DNA of 64,000 nucleotides from Grifola frondosa (taxonomy: Eukaryota > Basidiomycota > Agaricomycetes > Polyporales > Grifolaceae). The notes under the pieces were generated by a model that saw only the letters and a program-made list of their open reading frames with translations, was not told the origin of the DNA and made no database searches. The position numbers were made by a program, and so were the translations under genes. How positions within the stretch are numbered: the first letter of the stretch is position 1; every line of letters starts with the position of its first letter. This document shows positions 1-10,532 of the stretch, piece after piece. Location of the stretch: the NCBI GenBank assembly GCA_001683735.1, contig LUGG01000059.1, positions 1 to 64,000 on the forward strand, in the 5' to 3' direction.

Positions 1-2059
1 TGGGCAAACGTCTGAAGACCCTCACAAACGATTCGGTGTAGAAGGTCACCGCATCCCGTTGAATGCGGGCATGTTCCTCGCCGAGCAGGTGAGAATGTCG
101 TCCGACCTCAGCACGAGATGGCGTGGCACCCTGGGCCAAGAGGCAAAGACGTGCACGAGGGCAGCTAAGTGAAACCTCCCTCGTTCCCAACCCACAGTCG
201 TTGGAGGGTGCCAGAGATACGCCGCCGGATTGGTATTCCACTCCACGGGCACAATGCTCATACCCGACCCTGCTGGGCACCACACTCGCGCAACATCCAT
301 CTCTCTACCCCAACGAATGAGATCCGTCCATGATGACCGGTCCATCTCCACTTCATCCAGTGCCAGCAATTCCGCGCGGAAGTTGATCTCATGCGACTCC
401 CATGCGAGATGAGCCAGAACACGCGGATCGTGGCGAGCGCTCTCTGCCGTGACAGTGATTCCAGCGAGCGCGGGCTGGTCTGAGTCTTGATAGGAAGTCA
501 GACGAGCACCTTTCGCGCACAAACGACGCATATCAAGCTTAGCGGTGTGGCGCTTCTGGCCCCTCTCGGATGCACCCGCAGGGGCCGGAGCAAAAGCATC
601 GTATTCGTATGCACCCCACAGAGCTTCACGCCATTCCACGAGAGTGAGCGGCGCCCCTCCTATAGACGGGTCGATCAAGCGCTGACGGCAAAAAGACCTG
701 ATGCGCGCGAGATTGTGCAGGTATCGCCCCACCTTCTCATGCGCTGCGGTGGTCGGGGGGCCGCTGATGGCATCAGCTGTAGAAGGAAGGGAGGCGGATA
801 GAAGTACTTGTGGGACGCAGGTGGGGAGGGTACAGGAGAGACCTGCTGGAGCGCGGAGATCCAGGGCGGAGAGATACCGATGACTGAAGGAGGAGGATAG
901 TGTTGAACCGTAGGATGATGCGTCACGATAGCAAGCGCACCCCGGTTGTTATCGCGAGCCTCTGCGTCCGCTGGTACGTCACAGTGGTCATCTCCTTCAT
1001 TCGCCTTCCGTCAGGCCGAGCTGACTTCCTGCCCCGCCTGCCACGATGCGTCTTCTTGGCTGGAGGCTCAGACCTATCATCATGCTCGTGCTTGCGCTTC
1101 TTTGTCTCTTCAACTGCAGGGAGTAAGGACCCGAGACGACGATCACCAATGTTATGAACCAAGGCATTCCACATGATTTGCTGCCAGTTGCCCGCTTGAT
1201 TCATGAGGGAAGTTTCATCTCCGCGCAAAGTGACGAACCTCGCACCGCCAGGATTCGTCGACATGTCGAACGGGAGAGACGACGCTGACACTACATCGTA
1301 GATAGTAAGACGAGGGGTGTGCCACTGAATGAGCCACACCGGAAGACCGACTCGATACAACTTCTGAGCAACTGCAGCGCTCAATGCGAATGCTCCCAGT
1401 ACAGGCAAGACGTCACGCGCAACGAAACTGTGATTATCCCAGCGATCGGCTATGATTTCAATCCAAGTTGTGAAACCTGCGAGCTCCAATGCCGTACGTT
1501 GTACATGCGCAGCAACACAAATAGCGGTCTCGAGGTGGACGGGTAGCAATCGAAGACGATCGAGGAGATTGATGAGGATAGCACGCAGATTTTCTCCCGG
1601 ATAGCGCTGTTTGGGCCTTCGGAGCCCGGAGACTTCCCAACGCCGCATAACTTTTTCCACTCCAACAGAGAGTTCAGCCATAAACGCGGGTCGCAAAAAA
1701 CCCAAGCCGTCAAGACTACGATCGGCCTCGAAATCCTCATCACGAATGCGACGGAAAAATACCTCCGTCGGGCCGTCGGGGGAGGGCTTTGCGGGAATGC
1801 AAGCGTGGTACAACGAACGGAAATCAAAATTCTGCGGCCACCGAGAAAACTCATGATAGCCCCAACGTCCATCCTCCATGGTGTCGATACCACCGTTACG
1901 CGCCACAGGAAATCGTGGAACCCACGTCTGGTTTGGCGACGTCCAGATTGCACCCGAACTACTCGCCTCTGCTGCAACGAGCGCGTCGAATGCATGGAGG
2001 ATCTGGCTGCGCTCTGGAAAACAATTTAGCGACCCGCTAGACCGGTACGATGGAGCCAC
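1..2059 (-). pseudogene. Frame-broken copy of an uncharacterised Agaricomycete protein family, left-truncated
   Basis: On the minus strand a 378-residue open stretch starts at 2059 and ends at 923. Homologous-looking coding continues in a second frame (about 926-675: a conserved-looking SPPWISALQQV segment and YFYPPPFLL) and then a third frame (about 735-46, GRYLHNLARIRSFCRQ onward). Near 75-1 it moves to yet another frame, with FYTESFVRVF leading to the window edge. I remember this order of segments from a multi-copy mushroom family of about 700 residues with no known function (N-terminal WVPRFP/DGRWGY/PQNFDF region, central VHLETAICVAAHVQRTALEL, proline-rich linker, C-terminal YLHNLVRI region). 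The segments are colinear but need at least three frame changes, so this copy is either decayed or carries indel errors. No catalytic motif is visible and I assign no function. The 3' end lies outside the window. Confidence 0.6.
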
Positions 2060-3190
2060 TTACTGAGCTTCGCGTTCTTTTTCAAAACAAGCGTGCCGTC
2101 GGGGGCCTGCGACGGGGGCCCGCCACCGAGCCAAGTGGTCGGCCGGGTCCAGGGGGCTCCATAACATTTTCCGGACGAGGCATGCTGTTTTTTTTTTCAT
2201 TTTTGTGTCAGCATCTACTGGTGATCGCATCGAGCTGAAGGCCTACGTACAACGGCGTGCAAATTAAGATTTTCTATTCGAAATCAAGAGCCGGATACAG
2301 GATACAGGCCAACTATGAAAATCTGGTATGGGACAGCAGGTAACAATATTAACTACGGACACAGACGCGTGCATAGGTGAGGCAATGTTGCATGAATGAG
2401 CGTGACATGTGTGCAAACGAAATTCGAGACGTACCTTGTGATATCACCACCACACGTACCACACTCCTGGGGAGAACGACAGCGGAAGAGAGAACAGCCC
2501 AAAAGAAGCGCTGCAGCAAAGCAAAGAAAAGGGCACGTAGGGAGGATAGGTGAGATCGCCGGAAGGAAATGCTGATAAGTCGTCCAGGTCGAGTCGTCCA
2601 GGTCGGAGGAGAGCAACACCCGGCAAACAGCAAACGATGCTGTCGCTCAGGATGGATTGCACGGCGTTGGGTAGCTGGAGCTCCCTTCGCACAGACGCTC
2701 TTGCGTGTAGTCCTGTGGAAGAATAAAACGCCGCGATGCTGCGAGCAGTCAGTGTGGGCCTTCACAAAAGGGGCGGGACTTACTTGAATTGGACGGAAGG
2801 GAGAGGGGCGGGCGATGGAACAGGAGGAGTGTGACGTGGCAAACCTTGATGCGCGCTTGGAAGGTCCGTGTGTGGGAATTGTTCCAATCCCCGCCTGAGC
2901 GCCCGCCACCTGTCTGTTCGCGGGCGGTGTCTCTGTCGACGTCTGTCTGCGCTCAACCCTGCCGCCATCTTCTTCAAGACCGATGAACTCCGGGCGCACA
3001 AGCGTTACCGTCGAGTTCATCGCATTCGAGTCGCGCTCCAGTGGGCTTCGCCCACTGTGGAGCCACTCGTATCCCTTCGGATCAACTTTTTGGCCACTTC
3101 CAACCCCCCGGCTTCCAGGTTTTCCTCCGTCGTCTTTTTGCCCGGGCCGCTTGCTTTCACTGCATTCACTTTCCATTCGCTGTTGAGTCC
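2060..3190. other. Stretch without a supported gene
   Basis: Several overlapping open frames exist on both strands, including one of 346 codons on the minus strand (2349-3389). They are rich in Arg, Ser and Pro and resemble antisense shadows of GC-rich sequence. A 10-T run lies near 2190. I see no conserved motif and no convincing exon chain here. Confidence 0.4.
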
Positions 3191-3194
3191 TGCA

Positions 3195-4029
3195 ATGGCC
3201 CCCGTTGGCTGTTCGGATGCTGGTGCCAGTCGTCGAACCCGCGCTCCGTATAAATCTGTGTCTACTCAAACGACCGCGCCTCCTGCTCCGATGGAGCCCC
3301 CCAGCCCACTCTGCACCTCCACATCGCGAACTCCGTTCATGGAGTGACGATTGCCATTCCTTGTGCTTCCGCTCCCTCCGCTGTTGCATCCAGCGCCACT
3401 GTCACCGCTTCCCAAGGCTTCGCGCTTCGGATCGAGCCCGAGAGAGTACCTGACGCCTCCCCGACGCATCCCAGGGCCTTGCGATGCGCGTTGAGCACGA
3501 GAGGCATATGGATGGCTCGCTTTCGGTGCAGTATTACGTCGAGTTAGTACATTACCCCCCAGAACTTCCTCGCCAGGAACGGCTGGTATGCATATTTCTA
3601 ATGCTCGTCTCCACGGCTTGTACTCACTTATTTTCAGTTTCCCATGCCCGTTGAGAGAGGAAACGTGGGCTATTCGATTGAGTGGCCAAAGTCATGGCTC
3701 GCCTCGACAGCCCGGATGTGGTTCGCGTTACGTCGTCGTTGGAACGTTCACTCCTCCATAGTTTTGCGCAGATTTTCCTCTCTTCTGCGAGGAGCGTGTC
3801 ACACACGACTATGCCTTCGAGGAAATTTCGAAGATGGTAAGGATGGCCTCGACGGCTGACCCTCAGGACCTCGACATGAACTTGCTCAAAATTGTGCGCT
3901 ATGCACGCGAGCATCTGCCTGTGAGTAATAATGGTTGTCTGATTGACGATTGCTAACGTTCAGTTGCAGTGGAGCAAGTTTATGCGCAGTTACACGCACC
4001 TTCCGTCATATTACAATGCAGAAGAGTGA
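3195..4029 (+). pseudogene. Hypothetical protein, fragmented; last exons recognisable
   Basis: A candidate start at 3195 (MAPVGCSDAGASRRTR) leads into a Pro/Ser/Thr-rich region that changes frame near 3310-3345. Downstream, a helical-looking segment (AKVMARLDSPDVVRV, then SLLHSFAQIFLSS) runs to about 3800. One frame over it is followed by an acidic segment containing EEISKMVRMAST and LDMNLLKIVRYAREHLP. A short intron with GTGAGT donor follows at about 3921, and a final exon encodes WSKFMRSYTHLPSYYNAEE with a TGA at 4027-4029. The hydrophilic, non-repetitive composition of the last 120 residues and the clean final intron support real coding. The gene needs at least two frame changes. I do not recognise the family and propose no function. 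Confidence 0.45.
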
Positions 4030-4242
4030 GGAGGACGCATCGTTTGCACGCCGTGCCTTTGGCCATCGCGCTGGAACTGTCCTTATCTCTTCCTATTCGA
4101 AACTATGAGTATAGTAGTTCGTACCGACGTAGCCGTTGTTGCACTTGTGCTGCTTGTACCATGTCGTCTGCTATGCTATGCTATGCCATGCTACGCGGCC
4201 CGCGGCCACGTCCCAGCTCCTGAGAATTGACAACATTGGAAC

Positions 4243-4362
4243 GTCATGGATTTCCGCGTCCACGCCGCGTTCGCTCTCGTAATACGGACTCCGGAAAGTC
4301 ACAGATTTCCGCGTAACACTTCCAGCCCATTTTCTTAACCCTCCAAAGTCACGGATTTCGCG
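4243..4362. repeat. Three copies of a GTCAYRGATTTCCGCG-like 16-mer upstream of the KDZ gene
   Basis: Near-identical 16-mers occur at 4243-4258, 4298-4313 and 4348-4362, spaced about 50-55 bp, ending some 70 bp before the first ATG of the transposase gene. They could be subterminal repeats of the element or a promoter module. No inverted copy was found 3' of the gene by eye. Confidence 0.5.
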
Positions 4363-4430
4363 CATCACGCATCACGCCATTCGTTCAGCCACCCTAGTAA
4401 CACTTCAAGCGATTCTTTCTTCCGTGCCTC

Positions 4431-7400
4431 ATGGGTCCAAAGCCAAAGTCTAAGCTTCAAGCAAATCCTCGTGGTTTTTTTGGCCTGGGCAATGTATTCG
4501 CATCCAACCAAGGACCGCCATCCACGCAACGGACACCCCTAAATCCCTGGGCTGCGAGAGATAGAAAGCAAGAGAACGGGTTGAAGGACCTTCTTCCGCG
4601 CCTGAAGGTGTCAGTAGCCAGCATGCATCGGAAGACCTGCCGGCCAAGAAGAAGGCCAAGGTTAACAACACGATTGTAAGTTACGGTCACTTGTAGAATG
4701 TGTTCGGGTTCGATATGACGCATGTTGGCAGCCTCCTTCGGTGCGAATGACGCAGTTCTTGAAAGATTGGGCGTTCGCGCGCTGGGAACGTGGTTGGAGG
4801 GGAAGCGGGCCCAACGCCACCCCAATGTCCATCATGCGGTTTATCAGAGGCTACGCCGGCGACAATGTACCGATGTTTCGACTGCTACCATCCGCCGACA
4901 GTCTGTCTTGCGTGCATCGTGCGAGACCATCAACACAATCCCTTTCATCGTGTGGAAGAATGGGATTCTTCGAAACGCTTTTGGCGTCGACGCATGCTGG
5001 GCGATCTCGGGCTTGTCATTTTTCTTGGACACGACGGCGGCAAGTGTCCGCGTTCTTCATCGGAACCTCGCCATATGACGATTGTCCATAATCATGGTGT
5101 CGACACGATGTCCGTGCACTTTTGTGCTTGTCTGTCACAGGGCAACGTCACTCCCACTCCTCAGCCTCTCCAACTTCTGCAGTTTGGGCTATTCCCCGGC
5201 TCATGGGAACAGCCCATGACAGCTTTCGTGGTCGACATGCTTCGAGACTTCCATTTACTTTCCCTCCAATCGCAGATCAACGCTCACGACTACTACACTT
5301 TTTTGCGGCGATCCACGAATAATGTTTTCCCAGAAACCGTGCCGGTGAGTTGCGCCTATCGGGTTGAGTTTGATGTTTGGTCTAACGCAGGCATAGGATC
5401 GATATAGGGAGTTGCTTACAACGATGCGAGAGTTCATTTTTTTGCGAGCGGCCAAGCGAGCGGGCGAGAAGCCGGGGCGGGATATGAAAGCGGGATCCTT
5501 AGCGATTCTATGCCCAGCATGCCCTCAACCGGACATCAATATGGATCCAAATTGGCGTAGCAGGCCGCGCGGTGAACAGTAGGTCATGAATATTCTAATA
5601 TGAAATGTCGCTGATGGATTGTCAGATATTTAGATGCTCTTTTCCATACGGTGGATGGCAACTTCCAACAGAACCAAAGAATGAAGCCGATGGATCCCCT
5701 CGATTTTCCTCTGACGTTGGGTGCGGCTTACTACGCGAACGAACATGATTTCGACAAGTTCGAAAAGCGACTCGGTCCAGCACAGAAAGAGGTGAGTGAT
5801 TGATGTGTGTTTGCGTAAGTTAGCTTACATGGATACGCCAGCCAACGACCTGTCATAAATTTGGTGCGATGGGATATGGACGATACGGCGGTCGTATTTC
5901 GGGGACTGTCGGGCTGTCTTGTGCTCGGCACATGTTCGTGCTCCCTGGCGGAGGCGTTGATTTACAGAAGGGAGAAAGGTACGAGTCGGTACGAGTCGTG
6001 CTATTTTAACTGATAGGACGCTGCTGGACAGGTTTGCCTATGTGGATTACGCGATGCTTTCTGGCTTACAGCGATGGATACTATTATTATTGCACGTCTC
6101 GGGTTACGACATCAACTGCCAATATCGCATCCACTTCCTCGAGCGCATGAAGTGGATCGCCGTCAATATGGCGGACCTGGCTTCCATTAAGGATAAGATA
6201 TTCCCGAGGACGCTAGCTGCGGTGGGCAAGTTCCACCTACCAGCCCACAATGCACAATGTCGCTACAAGTTTTCGTACTACTGGCTGCCCGGCGTGGGTA
6301 TGACGGATGGTGAAGCTCCGGAACGAATTTGGGCAACCCTCAATGCGCTCGCCGGTCGGACGAGAGAGATGACCTCTGGACATCGTCACGATATCATCAA
6401 CGACCATCATTCCGACATGAACGTGCGACGGGCGCATGCATTGAGTAAGTCCGCCTTGATATCCAGAATGTGGCGCTAACGTCTGTTGAATGAAGGCGGC
6501 ACACTTGTGTCAAAATATGTCATCGCCATTGAACAATTAGAAGTAGCTCGCGATCATCTTGCGAAGGTTGAATCCAGTGTTGCGGCCCAGAAGCTTGCTG
6601 AATGGAAAGACGTCGAGCGCACATGGTTGAAGCAGGTTACGGACATCAACAACCACAAGGGGCTGGAGAATCCTTACGAGCCCCGCCAGGACACAGGTCG
6701 GTGCCTTGCTTCACCATCTCTCGAAATCGTTGTTGATGCAGGACATCTAGCGCTTACGCAGACACAACTGCTGGCTCAGTTAACGGCGCGTTCGACAGTA
6801 TCCGGCAGGACGACATGTGTCCTGATGACTGTGATTGAAGAGGGGATGGCATTGGAGGACCTGAAGTATGTCTCTTTGCGTTCACGAATCATTTGACGCT
6901 TAAGGATTTTAGGATCGAACTCTTGACGGACATTGCGGGCGATGATGGAACGGACAGCATGCGAGGGGATATTTCGGCCAAGCGAAAACAATTCGTAGAG
7001 AAGCTGGATCTTTGGAAGGAACAGTACGACCGGCACGTGGGTCCCCTTTTGGAGGAGGCTGCCGCAGCGGTCGTTGTGGCTGTCCAAGATGCTGTTCACG
7101 CCTCCTTCCCTTTGGCCGCCCCTGACGTCGACGACCCTGCCGATGACGACACCGGGCAAGCGACCACCACAGCAGGCAAGCGGCGTCATCCGCCAACTCC
7201 GCCACCTCGCCCTCCTTTGTGGCACGAAATCGATGCGGTGCGAATTGATCTGCCATCATCTTACGACCCCAGAGTACAGCGGCATGCCAGCATGGTGTCT
7301 GTGGTCGAGGTGGAGAAGACTTTACGCCAAGTTCAGGCGAAAGCAGCTCTCGACGAAGTCAGAACACACATCATCACCAACGAAGCCTTCAAAATCCAAA

Positions 7401-8172
7401 AACACAATGTTTCCGGCCAAAAAGCAACAACCAGAGCAACAAATCAAATCAGAAAGAAACAGCAAGCCATCAACGAAGCAGCAAGTAAGTATCGCAGAGC
7501 GCGACGGACACTGATTACCCTAGGCATGAAACGAGAAGATCGGACATATCGTGAGCTCAAGCCAGAAGATGTGCGCAAGTTTACTTTGTATTCTGCCCAA
7601 CAGCAACTCGGACAGAGCAAGGAGACTCCATCGTGGATATGGGAGAGTTTCTCGTTCGTGGAGGAGCAGCAGGATGAGAAATATAGGGATTTCTTTGATG
7701 ACGGTACCGGCCTATGGTTACTTCCGAGTGACAGATTGTTTGACATGTTTCTTAGCGTTGCGGGTTCATTGGTTCAGATCAAGTGCCCTGAAGCAGCGCT
7801 GGGACGAGCAGGTCCGCTTATTGGAGGAAGAGATGCGACGAACGGTGCGCTTCTTCTCGCACTTCAAGAGGCACTGGAGCAAGAAGGCCGATGCGGCGGA
7901 CCAGTTGGGTCTGCCGGGCGAAGCGGCATATGCTCGAAAGTAAGTGCGTTTGCACCTGTTTGCAGGCCTGAATTAATGATGAATTAATTCATAGACAGGC
8001 TGACCGTTATTTGAGGTTATTAGAAGCCGGATGTGATCATTTCGTGGACAAAGTGGATACGGTGAGTCGACACTACTTACCGGAGTGTCTTGACAACACT
8101 GAAGATGATGTCAGCGTGGTGCTCTGGCAGATCTGGGAGTGGATGACGGGATGGACTTGGATTAGACACTAA
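4431..8172 (+). mobile_element. KDZ (Kyakuja-Dileera-Zisupton) transposase gene with CxC2-like N-terminus, frame-broken
   Basis: This looks like the transposase of a KDZ DNA transposon, a class abundant in mushrooms. After a basic N-terminus (ATG at 4431) comes the CxC2-like cysteine cluster, about 4790-5340: CPSCG, then YRCFDCYHPPTVCLAC, then H-x2-NPFHRVEEW. The catalytic region follows from about 5400: CPACPQPDINM, a TVDGNFQQNQRMKPMDP segment, CHKFGAMGYGRYGG, GLSCARHMFVLPGGGVDLQKG, GYDINCQYRIHF, and KFHLPAHNAQC then DGEAPERIWATLN. The C-terminal part is long, helical and charged and ends in WEWMTGWTWIRH before TAA (8170-8172). At least eight short introns interrupt it. Frame changes are needed near 4600, 4770 and 7745 (a TTT run), so this copy is probably inactive. 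Terminal inverted repeats and target duplications were not identified. Confidence 0.88.
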
Positions 8173-8770
8173 TATTCGTGATATAATACATGAAATTCAC
8201 TGCATCTATACTCTTAAGGTACCATGGCAATCAAATTTCTGCGGCATGCCTTGACTTTGCGACGATGGCCTTCCTCCGCCAGAAACTCCCGCCGAAGGAC
8301 CCGGTCCCGTAAGGCCGTTAGCTGCGTTCCGTTTGGCAGCGGGCCTTGTGTTGCGGGCAACGTCGAGATGACGTCCCACCATCGCGGTTGGTCATCGGAA
8401 ACGCGGGTGGTTGTGGCGGCATTCCGTTCTCTACGGAGCTGGTCCCTGCCTACCACGCACGGACTGCATGCGCCCTCCATCGAAGCTGATGCGGCACGCC
8501 TTGCTGCCGCTACCTGCCACAGTGCGACACCCGGGCGAGCTTCGTGCGTGCGCCACGACCATTCAGCCCCCCGTGGAGATGGAAATTAGTTGCGTAGCTT
8601 GTTGAGTTTCTTGTAGGCACTATTATTAAGTACTTAGACGGAAATGCATGAAATTTACATCAAAAAATTGTATTGTCAAGAGCACACGAGAATTCAAGCC
8701 CTTTGTTAAGATGAAAAAGACACGAAAATGATCTGAAGTTCATTGATGAAGCCGCCTCTAACGTATCGAG
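8173..8770. other. Intergenic, no supported gene
   Basis: Open frames on both strands (for example 8224-8589 + and 8214-8480 -) overlap each other and are Arg/Ser-rich without motifs. It may include the 3' end of the KDZ element. A conserved-looking end of the element could not be recognised. Confidence 0.4.
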
Positions 8771-8775
8771 AACTT

Positions 8776-9250
8776 GGCGCTCAACAAACCCGACGCGTCA
8801 AAAGACAACTTGAGGCCCGGATGCATCTTGCCCTCTGTGGGATGTATCTTTCCCTGGATGGGACTCAAAAAGGATCTTCAACTGATAGAGCCGCCTTGGG
8901 CGCTCAATGAACCCGACGCGTCAATTGGCACTTGAGGCTGGGATGCATCTTGCCCTCTGTAGGATGTATCTTGCCTCGGATGCATCTTGGATTGATTCAA
9001 AGTGGCAAAGAAAATGTGTATGTATTATATGTAGAATTGAAATAAAATATTGGTATATGGTGCAGTTGGAGCATCACCCATTTTCAGATTTGAGGTTGTC
9101 GGTTCGAACCCGCTAGATGTCATTTTATATCCGGATGCATTTGGGCATCCGGATGCATCTTGTCATCTGATCACTCAAATTAGGCCTTGGTGGGTACTCC
9201 ATCGGGATGCATCCTGCCGAGGAGCATTATACCGGCAAGATGCATCTTGC
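8776..9250. repeat. Cluster of GGATGCATC-type repeats with a ~122-bp duplication
   Basis: A block beginning GGCGCTCAA and containing AACCCGACGCGTCA occurs at 8776 and again at 8899, each followed by a copy of GGATGCATCTTGCCCTCTG (8819 and 8941), giving a degenerate duplication with a period of about 122 bp. Further single copies of the palindrome-centred ATGCAT motif continue at about 8978, 9132, 9151, 9212 and 9238. No coding sequence underlies it. Confidence 0.7.
9045..9118 (+). other. tRNA-derived-looking sequence (A box and B box), not a canonical tRNA
   Basis: GGTGCAGTTGGAGCATC resembles a tRNA D arm (GTGC pairs with GCAT around an AGTTGGA loop). GGTTCGAACCCG, 38 bp downstream, matches the Pol III B box and T loop. 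A convincing anticodon stem and a closed acceptor stem are missing, so it is more likely a tRNA relic or a SINE head embedded in the GGATGCATC repeat cluster. Confidence 0.35.
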
Positions 9251-10470
9251 GAACTGAATCTCTACGATTGTTCGACGGGTGAGGGTGGACGGAAGGCTGC
9301 AGGCTTTGTTGTTACTGGAAGCGACAGGACCAGGCCTCTCTTCCATGCTTCTTGTTTTTCCTGGATGGTTCCCCAAATTTGTTGACTAGTTACTTCTAGA
9401 TTCTGTATGCTTTCTAGGGATTTGTCGGGTCGCTTCAAAGAGTTTCTGGCCCCGAATTCACTATTGCAAGCGCTCTGCGTTTGCCGCTTCGTAGTCACGC
9501 GATGAAAATGGATGCGGTATCGCAGACATTTTACTACGTTCAATCGCCGTGAAAGCAGCTAGCCCACATTTCAAGGTTGATTCCGGCCACTGTGCGGCTA
9601 GTGTGGCACAATCGCCATGCTTCCTCATTAACTGTAATAGCCCGGTCCGAGTTACTCGGTGTCCAGGTGGATACATTCGTCAAAAATATCTTCCCGCTGT
9701 CCATTCTGCTTGGGATCGCAAGATATCCCTGTGAGCATGTTATTTGCAGACTCATTGTCTATGCTAGTTCGCAGAGCACACTTATATGTCACCGTTGAGA
9801 AGTGCATGATTGACAGCTCGGTGTATCAACCTTGGTGTCGATGCCATCATCCCGTACCACGCGGCCTGCTTTGACCAATAGATGAGTTTCTAATGTCCTT
9901 GAGGTGATCTCGTAGGCCTTTATTCATGATCCTAACAGCGTTAAGCTGGGAAGAAGTCGAGCTTATTACTGATTCAAGTTATAGGCGCACGATCAGAATC
10001 ACATCCTTGAGGGCCGCATGAGACCGTACGACGGCTCTCTCTTCGCACCGTGTATCCTACGAAGGTACGCTTGCGTAAGTCCTCATAGCCAGGCTTAGAA
10101 CTTATCACATCGTTCAGCACAGATTCCTGACGTAAAATGAGGCTTCCAACGAGGAACGGGGTACGGAACGTACACAGGGGGAAAAAAGAAAATTTCACTC
10201 GTGTTTGAAGATCATAGCATAATGACCAGGTGTAAAAGTGTGTGCGACCACCCAAATCCGTGAACACAGTTGTCGGCTTGCCGAGATGCCGGGCCGATCG
10301 GTTGACATATACGTCCGACTCGCATTCAGACATCGACCGACTCTTCTTTCCATGACGCCTCCAACAAACACAATTCTCAGTGACGGTATCCGATGTATTC
10401 GGTCACGGTCATTACGAGGAAACGGCCTCTTGACCTCTTTGGAATTTGCGTACCGTCTCGTCGAAAGCAT
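9251..10470. other. Intergenic, no supported gene
   Basis: Only short overlapping frames are open, such as 9540-9755 and 9974-10333 on the minus strand. None shows motifs or a plausible exon chain. The right part is presumably the promoter region of the P450 gene that follows. Confidence 0.4.
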
Positions 10471-10478
10471 GGATTGGG

Positions 10479-10486
10479 TATATATA
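10479..10486 (+). promoter_or_regulatory. TATA box of the CYP505-like gene
   Basis: TATATATA lies 47 bp upstream of the chosen ATG at 10533, a usual distance for a fungal TATA element with a very short 5' leader. Confidence 0.5.
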
Positions 10487-10532
10487 GGTGCACTACTGCG
10501 ACGTGCACTGCTCAACACCTCAGTGCGATACG

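Noticed and set aside
2349..3389. 346-codon minus-strand open frame
   Set aside because: Arg/Ser-rich, without motifs, and antisense to sequence that fits a plus-strand gene better.
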